From Rhizobium altiplani (GTDB lineage: Bacteria > Pseudomonadota > Alphaproteobacteria > Rhizobiales > Rhizobiaceae), in the NCBI RefSeq assembly GCF_001542405.1, contig NZ_LNCD01000106.1, positions 202,815 through 266,814 of the forward strand: a DNA stretch of 64,000 bases, read 5' to 3'. Below the pieces are notes generated by a model. That model saw only the letters and a program-made list of their open reading frames with translations. It was not told the origin of the DNA and did no database searches. Positions 9,311 to 16,469 of this stretch are shown piece after piece (within the stretch, counting starts at the first letter, position 1; each line of letters begins with the position of its first letter). Made by a program: the position numbers and the translations under genes.

Positions 9311-9398
9311 CTATAACCACAACAGTTAGGATTGTTACACGGTTCCGAAGTTCCCCTTCGGGACCTGTTTTCTTTTGTGTCTGCGGCTAAGCGGACAC
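9311..9398 (+). promoter_or_regulatory. greA promoter and leader with two tandem hairpins
   Basis: A CTATAA -10-like element lies at 9311-9316. About 25 bases downstream, GTTCCGAAG (9342-9350) pairs over 9 bp (one T-G wobble) with CTTCGGGAC (9356-9364) around a 5-base loop, followed by CTGTTTTCTTTT: an intrinsic-terminator shape inside the leader. A second 8-bp hairpin, GTGTCTGC (9377-9384) with GCGGACAC (9391-9398), follows just before the ribosome site AAGGA. The structures are read directly; attenuation is inferred. Confidence 0.6.
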
Positions 9399-9418
9399 GG
9401 GGAGTGAAGGACAGAAAA

Positions 9419-9895
9419 ATGGTTGATAAGGTACCGATGACGCAGGGTGGTTTCGTCAAGCTGCAGGAAGAACTGCGCTGGCGTCAGCAGGAGGAGCGCC
9501 CCCGCATCATCGAGGCAATCGCCGAGGCCCGTGCCCATGGTGACCTCTCGGAAAACGCCGAATACCATGCGGCCAAGGAAGCGCAGAGCCACAACGAAGG
9601 CCGCATCAGCGAGCTTGAAGACCTGACCGCACGCGCGGAGGTCATCGACCTGTCGAAGATGTCCGGTGACAAGATCAAGTTCGGCGCGAAGGTGAAGCTC
9701 GTCGACGAAGACACTGAAGAAGAAAAGACCTATCAGATCGTCGGCGATCAGGAAGCCGATGTTAAGGCCGGCCGGATCTCCATCTCGTCGCCGATCGCTC
9801 GCGCGCTGATCGGCAAGGAAGTCGGCGACTCGATCGAAGTCAACGCACCCGGCGGCTCCAAGGCCTACGAAGTCCTTTCCATTTCCTGGGGCTGA
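9419..9895 (+). CDS. greA: Transcription elongation factor GreA
   Basis: A 158-residue GreA: it binds the RNA polymerase secondary channel and stimulates cleavage of backtracked transcripts. The N-terminal coiled coil (residues 10-75) includes ARAHGDLSENAEYHAAKEAQ, whose acidic DLSENAEY tip is the GreA signature. The C-terminal FKBP-like domain includes SISSPIARALIGKEVGD. The ATG at 9419 follows GAAGGACAG; the conserved start MTQGGFVKLQ is six residues in. lpsB starts 7 bp after its stop, so the two may be cotranscribed. A terminator-like hairpin in the leader suggests expression is attenuated. Confidence 0.98.
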   Translation: MVDKVPMTQGGFVKLQEELRWRQQEERPRIIEAIAEARAHGDLSENAEYHAAKEAQSHNEGRISELEDLTARAEVIDLSKMSGDKIKFGAKVKLVDEDTEEEKTYQIVGDQEADVKAGRISISSPIARALIGKEVGDSIEVNAPGGSKAYEVLSISWG

Positions 9896-9902
9896 TTGAT
9901 CC

Positions 9903-10976
9903 GTGGAAAGTCGCGGCCAACCGGCTATCGTCAATGTCAGTGACGTCGAGATTATTGCGCCGAACTTCAAAAAACGGCTCTCCGGCGTCACCTCCACCAT
10001 CATTCAGCTGATCCCGGTCCAGCGCGTACTCGGCGAGAAGATTGCGACCCTCGGACCGGGCCTTCCAGCATCTCTGCCGCACATTCGCTTTCGCGACCTG
10101 CCGAAGCTTTGGCGCGCGCCGCGCAGTCAGCCCTTCCGCATATGGCACGCCCGCCGCAACATCGAGATGCTGCCGGCCATTCTCATGCGCGATGTCCTGC
10201 GCATGCCCCTGAAGATTGTCTTCACGTCGGCCTCTCAGCGCCGCCACACCGGCTGGACGAAATGGCTTATCTCTAGAATGGACGCCGTGATCGCGACGAG
10301 CGGCAAGACGGCAAACTATCTAGAAGTGCCGAACACCGTTGTTCTGCACGGAATAGACACGGCCCGCTTCTCTCCGGCGGAAGACAAGGCAACAGCCAAA
10401 CAGCTGCTTGGTCTTGACGCCACGAAGAGGATCGCCGGCTGTTTCGGTCGCGTTCGTCACCAGAAGGGCACGGATCTTTTTGTCGACAGCATGATCCGCC
10501 TGCTGCCGACCCGACCGGACTGGATCGCCGTTATTGCCGGACGCGCAACATCCCAGCACGTCGAGTTCGAGAAGGAGCTGAAGGCGCGCGCTGCAGCCGC
10601 GGGCCTGGCCGATCGCATTCTATTCGTCGGCGAGCACACCAATATCAATGACTGGTATCGGACGCTCGACCTCTTCATTGCTCCACAACGCTGGGAAGGC
10701 TTTGGTCTGACACCGCTCGAAGCGATGGCAACGGCGGTACCCGTGGTCGCTACCGACGTCGGTGCGTTTCCTGAACTGCTGGTAACGGGCGCCAACGAAA
10801 CCGGCCTCATCGTCCCGCGCGACGATCTCGGTACAATGGTTCAAGCGTCCAGTCTCTTCATGGATGACGAAAGCCGCCGACAGCAGGCATCGGCCCGCTC
10901 CCGAACTCATGCGATGAATACCTTCAGTATCGAAGGCGAAGCACGGAAGCTTGGCGCCATTTATCGGTCGCTTTAA
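9903..10976 (+). CDS. lpsB: LPS core glycosyltransferase LpsB/LpcC (GT4)
   Basis: A 357-residue GT-B fold glycosyltransferase of family GT4. The N-terminal block VEIIAPNFKKRLSGVTSTII matches what I recall of the rhizobial LPS-core mannosyltransferase LpsB/LpcC. The C-terminal nucleotide-sugar site is GFGLTPLEAMA, with the E-x7-E type pattern. It should add an early sugar (mannose in studied rhizobia) to the inner core at the inner membrane. The start is a GTG at 9903, since no nearby in-frame ATG precedes the conserved region. It follows greA by 7 bp and converges with lpsE (9 bp between stops). Confidence 0.92.
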   Translation: MESRGQPAIVNVSDVEIIAPNFKKRLSGVTSTIIQLIPVQRVLGEKIATLGPGLPASLPHIRFRDLPKLWRAPRSQPFRIWHARRNIEMLPAILMRDVLRMPLKIVFTSASQRRHTGWTKWLISRMDAVIATSGKTANYLEVPNTVVLHGIDTARFSPAEDKATAKQLLGLDATKRIAGCFGRVRHQKGTDLFVDSMIRLLPTRPDWIAVIAGRATSQHVEFEKELKARAAAAGLADRILFVGEHTNINDWYRTLDLFIAPQRWEGFGLTPLEAMATAVPVVATDVGAFPELLVTGANETGLIVPRDDLGTMVQASSLFMDDESRRQQASARSRTHAMNTFSIEGEARKLGAIYRSL

Positions 10977-10985
10977 GCGACGACA

Positions 10986-12011
10986 TCAAGGCTTGCGCTT
11001 GAAAAGCTCGAGATAGGCGTTGGCAACTGCGTCTTCGGAGAACTGCTTCATCAGCGTCTCCCGCCCCCCCGCAGCAACCTTCGCGGCCAGTACCGGATCG
11101 TTGATCAGCCGTTCGATGGCGTGCGAGAAACCATCGGCATCGCCGATGTCAACCAGTAGCCCATTGTCACAGTCACGCATGAACCACGAGGGTCCCTCGG
11201 AGCGGCTGGAGACAACAGGCTTGCCCTGCGCCCAGGCCTCTAGAATGACATTGCCAAGCGGCTCGTGCTTTGACGGCATCACGAAAATATCGGCAGCGGC
11301 GACGAACGGCCGCGTATCCTTCTGCCAACCGAGAAAACGTACGCGGTCCGTAACGCCAAGGTCGGCTGCGACCTTCTTGACGTTCTCCAATTCTTCGCCT
11401 TCGCCCGCAAGCCACAAATAGACATCAGGCAGCTTCGCCACCGCCGCCGTCAGCAAGGCAAATTCCTTGCGTGGTACGAAACGGCCCATCGACATCACGA
11501 CGGGCGCATCAACCGGCGTGTTCAGCGACGCGCGATCGACGGGCGCCACTTGTTCAGTATTCGTGAAGTTCGAGATCACCTCGACGCCGCGTGTCCAGCC
11601 CAGCTTATTACGCACATGCTCGCCGATACCAGGCGTATTGCAAACGAGAATGTCGGAGTTTTTAAAGTAGCTGAGGTTTGTCGGGTAATCCCCAAGACGG
11701 GAGAGCTTGATACATCCCTTATAGTTCGGCATCAGTCGGCTGCCACGGGTCGCCCAAGAAAACAGCGCATCGGGCTTCTCCATACGCGCCATGTGTTTGA
11801 CCCGCAAAGGCAATAGGATCCTGTCGGGTGAGAGATTTCGAAACTTGCTTTCGATGATGCGCGACGACTGCTCGATGTCCTTCCGCCATAGCCGGTTCGG
11901 ACGGATGACCGCGGTTTGCTCGACGCCCCGGCGTGCCAGGGCGTTGACCAGATGAACAAAGAAACGCTCAGCACCGCCATCCTTGCCGAAATGATAATGC
12001 ATCACTTTCAT
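10986..12011 (-). CDS. lpsE: LPS core glycosyltransferase, LpsE-like (GT4)
   Basis: A 341-residue GT4 glycosyltransferase. Residues 1-20 include YHFGKDGGAERFFVHL, a typical GT-B donor-domain opening. Later blocks are VVMSMGRFVPRKEFALLTAA and MPSKHEPLGNVILEAWAQG, the nucleotide-sugar-binding region with its conserved glutamates. Its place beside lpsB and a GT2 gene points to LPS-core assembly, and the order matches the lpsB-lpsE arrangement I remember for Sinorhizobium. The ATG at 12011 lies 17 bp after the GT2 stop, so the two minus-strand genes are probably one transcript. Sugar specificity cannot be read from sequence. The symbol is inferred from synteny. Confidence 0.85.
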   Translation of the reverse strand: MKVMHYHFGKDGGAERFFVHLVNALARRGVEQTAVIRPNRLWRKDIEQSSRIIESKFRNLSPDRILLPLRVKHMARMEKPDALFSWATRGSRLMPNYKGCIKLSRLGDYPTNLSYFKNSDILVCNTPGIGEHVRNKLGWTRGVEVISNFTNTEQVAPVDRASLNTPVDAPVVMSMGRFVPRKEFALLTAAVAKLPDVYLWLAGEGEELENVKKVAADLGVTDRVRFLGWQKDTRPFVAAADIFVMPSKHEPLGNVILEAWAQGKPVVSSRSEGPSWFMRDCDNGLLVDIGDADGFSHAIERLINDPVLAAKVAAGGRETLMKQFSEDAVANAYLELFKRKP

Positions 12012-12028
12012 GATTGAACCTTTGGACC

Positions 12029-12838
12029 TTAGTGCCTTCCCGCATCATCAAAATTCGGATACCGCTCGGCTGCCTTACGCTGATACAGCTTCGCCTGCGT
12101 CAGAAAGGCGTACACAGCACCTGTCATAGCTTCTATGAAGCCCGACGGCCCGCAACGCCATAGACCGTTATGAAAATAAAGGCGCCAGAAATAGAGCACC
12201 GGGCTGAAAATCAGTCTGAGGAAGGTCGTCCCCTCGCCTAAGGCGAAGTGCTGATCGGCCTTCAGGGTCGAATACTTGTTTTCCTTGAGGATCTGATCAT
12301 CGATGATCAGTGGCCGGTAATGAAGAAGGCTGCCGGACTTTGCGTCCTCGACACGCCCCGTCGGCACTATGCCTTCATGAACAGCTTGCGTGAGATCATA
12401 TGCGCCCCTGCCCTTGCGGATCAGCCGCAGGTTCCTGCGCTCGTGCACGTGCACAGGGGTGTAGCCGTAACCGACCAGATAGGGGCGACGCGCCAGCCGC
12501 CACCCGACAATAGCCTCGGAAGCGGCAATGAGCTCCGGCAAAAGCTTCCGCAGGGGTGCATCGAGCCGTTCATCGGAATCGATATTCAAGCGCCAAGGCT
12601 GCGTACACTGATCGAGTGCGAATTGCTTCTGCCCTGCGTAACCGCGCCAATTCTCGTGAAACACCCGGATCGGCCAGCCATTCTCGATATAGGACTCCAG
12701 CAGAGCAATCGTCCCGTCCGTCGAACCGGAGTCAACGACCACAATCTCCGCGCACTTATCCAGGCTCTCGATGCAATTGCCGAGATACGCTTCTTCGTTC
12801 AAGCAAATAATGAACGCGGAAATGGGCAATTTGGTCAT
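12029..12838 (-). CDS. Family 2 glycosyltransferase, WaaE/KdtX-like LPS core
   Basis: A 269-residue GT-A glycosyltransferase. It opens with ISAFIICLNEEAYLGNCIES and contains VVVDSGSTDGT and NIDSDERLD; the DSDE acidic motif would bind the metal-nucleotide sugar. The pattern resembles the WaaE/KdtX branch, which adds glucose to heptose or Kdo in LPS cores. C-terminal hydrophobic residues (FSPVLYFWRLYFHNG) suggest peripheral membrane contact. It sits between lrp and lpsE on the minus strand, in the place where Sinorhizobium, as I recall, has lpsC and lpsD; I cannot say which one this is, so I give no symbol. Confidence 0.85.
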   Translation of the reverse strand: MTKLPISAFIICLNEEAYLGNCIESLDKCAEIVVVDSGSTDGTIALLESYIENGWPIRVFHENWRGYAGQKQFALDQCTQPWRLNIDSDERLDAPLRKLLPELIAASEAIVGWRLARRPYLVGYGYTPVHVHERRNLRLIRKGRGAYDLTQAVHEGIVPTGRVEDAKSGSLLHYRPLIIDDQILKENKYSTLKADQHFALGEGTTFLRLIFSPVLYFWRLYFHNGLWRCGPSGFIEAMTGAVYAFLTQAKLYQRKAAERYPNFDDAGRH

Positions 12839-12940
12839 TGGAATGATCTTCGTGTCTTTGTCCGCGGCACAGCTAGCAAAGCGCCTTCACTACGGCATAA
12901 GCCGTTTCATTCATAGAGCATTGCTGCTTCTCTTGGCCGC

Positions 12941-13408
12941 TCAGACTTCGACCAGGCCCACCCGCTTGACCTGTCGGATCGTCAGCATCGTCCGCACGGT
13001 ATCCACATGCTCATTCGCCGTCAGTACCTCGATAACGAAATCCTGGAAGCGCGTCAGGTTCTCTGCAACACAGTGCAGAAGGAAATCGCTATCCCCGGAA
13101 ACCATCCAGGCCTGCCGTACGAGAGGCCACTGCGCGGTGGCGGCGGCAAAAGCCTTGAGGTTGGCTTCCGACTGATGCTTGAGGCCGACCATGCAGAAGG
13201 CGACAAGGTCGAAGCCGAGCTTCGGGCTGTTCAACATCGCGTGATAGCCTTCGATGACGCCAGTCTCTTCGAGCTTCCGCACGCGACGCAGGCACGGGGG
13301 CGCCGAAATCCCGACGCGGTCGGCGAGCTCGACATTGGTCATACGTCCGTCTGCCTGCAGCTCACGCAGTATCTTTATATCGATGGCATCGAGTTCGGCG
13401 CGAAGCAC
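12941..13408 (-). CDS. lrp: Lrp/AsnC-family transcriptional regulator
   Basis: A 155-residue Lrp/AsnC regulator. The N-terminal helix-turn-helix is at residues 5-60 (LDAIDIKILRELQADGRMTN, then LADRVGISAPPCLRRVRKLE). The C-terminal RAM domain (about 70-150) includes VSGDSDFLLHCVAENLTRFQ, which binds amino-acid effectors and mediates oligomers. The start is a GTG at 13408 with AGGATT upstream. It lies upstream of the GT2-lpsE pair (102-bp gap) and divergent from trxB. The lrp position next to trxB agrees with the rhizobial order. The effector is probably an amino acid but is not determinable here. Confidence 0.93.
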   Translation of the reverse strand: MLRAELDAIDIKILRELQADGRMTNVELADRVGISAPPCLRRVRKLEETGVIEGYHAMLNSPKLGFDLVAFCMVGLKHQSEANLKAFAAATAQWPLVRQAWMVSGDSDFLLHCVAENLTRFQDFVIEVLTANEHVDTVRTMLTIRQVKRVGLVEV

Positions 13409-13541
13409 AATCCTGCCCTTCCTTTAATTCCTGATCGCCAGCTTCTATATAAAGCGACGGAATTCGCAAGAAAGTTTCAACACGGCGATGGATTGTTGCA
13501 CAGCGCGCCGAGAAAGCCTTGTTGGTAACGCAGGGCTACCC

Positions 13542-13569
13542 TTGAATAAAAGCACTGGACGTTCATAAA
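13542..13569 (+). promoter_or_regulatory. Possible trxB promoter
   Basis: TTGAAT (13542-13547) and CATAAA (13564-13569) are spaced by 16 bases, about 75 bases before the trxB start. This resembles a sigma-70 promoter with a weak -10. It is a pattern match only. Confidence 0.35.
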
Positions 13570-13642
13570 TGGCGAATGGATCGCGAAACGGCCTCATTCG
13601 CCTCTTAGCCGCCGCTCTCCCGACAGTCGAAAGGAAATACCC

Positions 13643-14617
13643 ATGTCCGCCCGCCACACCAAGGTGCTCATTATCGGCTCCGGCCCTGCCGGCTACACGG
13701 CTGCCGTCTATGCAGCCCGTGCAATGCTGAAGCCAGTGCTGATCGCCGGCATGGAGCAAGGCGGACAGCTGATGATCACCACGGATGTGGAGAATTATCC
13801 GGGCTTTGCCGATCCCATCCAGGGACCTTGGCTGATGGATCAGATGCTGCAGCAGGCAAAGCATGTCGGCGCCGAAATCGTCAACGACATCGTCACCGAA
13901 GTCGAGATGAACCAGCGCCCGTTCGTGGCCCGCACCGACAGCGGCCAAGTCTGGACCGCCGATACCCTGATCATCGCGACCGGCGCCAAGGCAAAGTGGC
14001 TGGGCATCGAGAGCGAGCAGCATTTCCAGGGCTTCGGCGTCTCGGCCTGCGCGACCTGCGACGGTTTCTTCTACCGAAACAAGGACGTCATCGTCGTCGG
14101 CGGCGGCAACAGTGCCGTGGAGGAAGCGCTATACCTCTCCAACATCGCGAAGTCGGTGACGGTCGTTCACCGCCGCGACAGCTTCCGTTCGGAGAAAATC
14201 CTCCAGGAACGGCTGTTCTCGAAGGAGAACATCAAGGTCCTCTGGAACACCGAGGTAGCTGAAATCACCGGCACGCCGGCCAAGCCGCCCATGCCGCCGT
14301 CCGTTACGGGCGCTCGCCTGCGCGACACGCGCACGGGTGCGATCACCGAGGTTGCGGTCGACGGCGTCTTTGTTGCTATTGGCCACGCCCCGGCAACCGA
14401 GCTCTTCAAGGGCAAGCTGAAGCTGAAGGATAATGGCTATCTCTGGACCGCACCGGATTCGACGGCGACCAGCCTCGAAGGCGTTTATGCCGCCGGTGAC
14501 GTGACCGACGACACGTTCCGCCAGGCGATCACCGCCGCCGGCTTGGGATGCATGGCAGCTCTCGAAGCCGAACGATATCTGACGGGCCATATGCCCGTCG
14601 CCGTGGCCGCAGAGTAG
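13643..14617 (+). CDS. trxB: Thioredoxin-disulfide reductase
   Basis: A 324-residue low-molecular-weight thioredoxin reductase, a flavoprotein that moves electrons from NADPH to thioredoxin in the cytoplasm. The FAD site GSGPAGYTAAVYAAR is near residue 13, the redox-active CATC is at 136-139, and the NADPH-binding GGGNSAVEEA follows. The closing FAD motif AAGDVTDDTFRQAITAAG is present. The ATG at 13643 follows AAAGGAAA. lsrB starts 23 bp downstream on the same strand; LsrB in Sinorhizobium is a redox-sensing LysR regulator, so this pair probably forms an oxidative-stress unit. Confidence 0.98.
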   Translation: MSARHTKVLIIGSGPAGYTAAVYAARAMLKPVLIAGMEQGGQLMITTDVENYPGFADPIQGPWLMDQMLQQAKHVGAEIVNDIVTEVEMNQRPFVARTDSGQVWTADTLIIATGAKAKWLGIESEQHFQGFGVSACATCDGFFYRNKDVIVVGGGNSAVEEALYLSNIAKSVTVVHRRDSFRSEKILQERLFSKENIKVLWNTEVAEITGTPAKPPMPPSVTGARLRDTRTGAITEVAVDGVFVAIGHAPATELFKGKLKLKDNGYLWTAPDSTATSLEGVYAAGDVTDDTFRQAITAAGLGCMAALEAERYLTGHMPVAVAAE

Positions 14618-14640
14618 GACCGGCTATGAGGGGTGGGGGA

Positions 14641-15537
14641 ATGCCATTGGATTGGGACAAGCTGCGTATCTTTCACGCAGCTGCCGAAGCGGGTTCGTTC
14701 ACGCATGCGGCGGATAAACTGCATCTGTCCCAGTCCGCGATCAGCCGTCAGGTCAGCGCACTCGAGCAGGATGTCGGCACAAAGCTCTTTCACCGCCATG
14801 CGCGCGGTCTGATTCTGACGGAACAGGGCGAACTGCTTTATCGCACCGCCCACGACGTGCTCCTGAAGCTCGAAACCGTGAAGATGCAGCTAACCGAGAC
14901 GACGGAAACGCCGACCGGAAAGCTGCGCGTAACGACGACGGTCGGCCTTGGCCAGGGTTGGCTGACCGACAAGATCCAGGAGTTCATGCAGCTCTACCCG
15001 GATGTCCAGATCCAGTTGATCCTCGACAACGAGGAAGTGGATGTGAACATGCGCTACGCGGATTGCGCCATCCGCCTGCGCCAGCCGGTGCAATCCGACT
15101 TGATCCAGCGCAAGCTGTTCACCGTTCACATGCACGTCTATGCGGCCCCCTCCTACATCAACCGCCATGGCGAGCCGCAGACGGTCGAGGACCTCGACAA
15201 CCATCGCATCATTACCTTTGGCGAGCCCGCGCCGAGCTACCTGCTCGATGTCAACTGGCTTGAGGTCGCCGGACGCTCGTCCGACAACAAGCGCATCCCG
15301 CATCTGCAGATCAACAGCCAGACCTCGATCAAGCGCGCGTGCCTGCTCGGCATGGGCGTTGCCTGTATGCCCGACTACATCGTCGGACGAGATCCTGGCC
15401 TCATCCAGCTGCCGATTAACGCTGACGTTCCGTCGTTTGATACGTACTTCTGCTATCCTGACGAAATGAAAAATGCCGCCAAGCTGAAGGCTTTCCGCGA
15501 CTTCATCGTCAGCAAGGCACGCAACTGGAACTTCTAG
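14641..15537 (+). CDS. lsrB: LysR-family regulator LsrB
   Basis: A 298-residue LysR regulator. The N-terminal helix-turn-helix reads DKLRIFHAAAEAGSFTHAAD and SQSAISRQVSALEQDVGTKL, and the effector domain spans about 90-290 with Cys residues at the RACLLGMGVACMPDYIVG segment. Sequence and position directly after trxB match LsrB of Sinorhizobium, known there to sense redox state and affect LPS and symbiosis. The ATG at 14641 is preceded by GGGGTGGGGGA; another in-frame ATG at 14626 would add five residues and has a poorer site. The two AbcR-type sRNAs lie immediately downstream, as in relatives. Confidence 0.93.
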   Translation: MPLDWDKLRIFHAAAEAGSFTHAADKLHLSQSAISRQVSALEQDVGTKLFHRHARGLILTEQGELLYRTAHDVLLKLETVKMQLTETTETPTGKLRVTTTVGLGQGWLTDKIQEFMQLYPDVQIQLILDNEEVDVNMRYADCAIRLRQPVQSDLIQRKLFTVHMHVYAAPSYINRHGEPQTVEDLDNHRIITFGEPAPSYLLDVNWLEVAGRSSDNKRIPHLQINSQTSIKRACLLGMGVACMPDYIVGRDPGLIQLPINADVPSFDTYFCYPDEMKNAAKLKAFRDFIVSKARNWNF

Positions 15538-15598
15538 TTGCTCACCCTAGAAATACAAGCTGTGCAATATGCGCATGTCTGGCATGCATAAACTGGGG

Positions 15599-15627
15599 TT
15601 GCCGTTTGCTCATTAAAGCACCATATC
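15599..15627 (+). promoter_or_regulatory. Promoter of the first AbcR-type sRNA
   Basis: TTGCCG (15599-15604) and CATATC (15622-15627) with exact 17-bp spacing. The second sRNA copy has the same -10 sequence and the same spacing, which supports both. Confidence 0.65.
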
Positions 15628-15633
15628 GCACAT

Positions 15634-15748
15634 AGCTGATGCACACGGTGGCTTTTCCTCCCAGTTCCACCGCATTAGCTGTTCCCCTCTGGAGGTTTTG
15701 ACCTTCACACCTATAAGGGCCCCGATCTTTCGGCGGCCCTCTTTTTTT
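15634..15748 (+). ncRNA. AbcR-type (alpha-r15) small RNA, first tandem copy
   Basis: A trans-acting sRNA of about 115 nt, expected to work with Hfq and to repress ABC-transporter substrate-binding protein mRNAs, as AbcR1/AbcR2 do in Agrobacterium and Sinorhizobium. Support: a nearly identical second copy 214 bp downstream; a conserved unpaired CTCCCAGTTCC region that can pair with ribosome sites; a second CCCCTCTGGAGG segment; and a Rho-independent terminator (15716-15740, AGGGCC with GGCCCT plus inner CCGA/TCGG) ending in seven Ts. It lies between lsrB and an ArsR gene, exactly where this pair sits in relatives. The 5-prime end is estimated from the promoter. Confidence 0.88.
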
Positions 15749-15812
15749 GCCCGATTTTTTTGCATTGCAGCAGAAAATTGTGCAGCGCATAGCAGGCATG
15801 CGCAAACATGCA

Positions 15813-15841
15813 TTGCAATCTGCCTCTTGAAGCAGCATATC
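15813..15841 (+). promoter_or_regulatory. Promoter of the second AbcR-type sRNA
   Basis: TTGCAA (15813-15818), 17-bp spacer, CATATC (15836-15841). The first copy has the same -10 and spacing but a different -35 and flanking sequence, so the two may be expressed under different conditions. Confidence 0.6.
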
Positions 15842-15847
15842 CCACTC

Positions 15848-15964
15848 AGCTGATGCATTTCGTGGCTTCTCTCCCAGTGCCACCGCGTTAGCTGTTCCCC
15901 TCTGGAGGTTTATTGACCTTCACACCTTTAAAGGGCCCCGATTTTTCGGCGGCCCTCTTTTTTT
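15848..15964 (+). ncRNA. AbcR-type (alpha-r15) small RNA, second tandem copy
   Basis: The paralogous sRNA of about 117 nt. It shares with the first copy the AGCTGATGCA region, the CTCCCAGTGCC anti-ribosome-site segment, GTTAGCTGTTCCCCTCTGG and the terminator (15932-15956, AGGGCC with GGCCCT, then seven Ts to 15964). Differences sit mainly in the first 25 nt and a one-base insertion after GGAGGTTT. The seed-like segment differs by two bases (CCCAGTGCC against CCCAGTTCC), which could shift target choice. Which copy is AbcR1 and which AbcR2 cannot be assigned by eye. Confidence 0.88.
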
Positions 15965-16037
15965 GCCCAGAATTTAGCCAGATCCGAAAGAGCAGCAAAT
16001 CACGCCGTCGTGTCTTGCATATCGACTGTTGCCGATC

Positions 16038-16065
16038 CATATATCGTCTACGGACGATTTATAAT
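16038..16065 (+). promoter_or_regulatory. ArsR-gene promoter with overlapping dyad operator
   Basis: ATCGTC (16043-16048) and GACGAT (16053-16058) form a perfect dyad with 4-base spacing, extendable to 11-bp arms with two mismatches. It abuts a consensus TATAAT at 16060-16065. The placement suits autorepression by the ArsR protein encoded 14 bases downstream. Confidence 0.6.
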
Positions 16066-16078
16066 TCGAAGAACGACG

Positions 16079-16372
16079 ATGGAAAAAGACGAGATCCTGA
16101 AGGCGATCGCCCATCCGACCCGGATGGAAATTCTGAACTGGCTGAAGAAACCTGAGGAGCATTTCTCCACACAGGAACATCCGTTTGAGATGGGCGTCTG
16201 CGCCAGCCAGTTTGAGCGCTGCGGCCTGTCTCAGTCGACCGTATCAGCGCATCTCGCGACCCTGAACAGAGCAGGGCTTGTGACGACGAGACGCGTTGGC
16301 CAGTGGATCTTCTACAAGCGCAATGAGGAGACCATCGCGGCTTTCCTCAAGCAACTTTCGAAGGATCTGTAG
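16079..16372 (+). CDS. ArsR-family transcriptional regulator
   Basis: A 97-residue winged-helix repressor. It opens MEKDEILKAIAHPTRMEILN and has the recognition helix LSQSTVSAHLATLNRAGLV, then the wing RRVGQWIFYKRNEE. Two cysteines (GVCASQFERCGLSQ) lie just before the recognition helix and could sense thiol-reactive compounds rather than metal, but this is inference. The ATG at 16079 is only about 7 nt past the expected transcript start, so the message has almost no leader. The Old Yellow Enzyme gene begins 97 bp downstream on the same strand, suggesting an electrophile-responsive pair similar to NemR-NemA systems, though with a different regulator family. Confidence 0.88.
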   Translation: MEKDEILKAIAHPTRMEILNWLKKPEEHFSTQEHPFEMGVCASQFERCGLSQSTVSAHLATLNRAGLVTTRRVGQWIFYKRNEETIAAFLKQLSKDL

Positions 16373-16469
16373 CGTATGCGGCTGCGGCCCTAATTGGGCT
16401 CGCATCGTAACCTCCTCCCCCATCTTCGGCCTCGGCCGAGTGATCCTCCCGCACCAAGAAAGGACTCTC

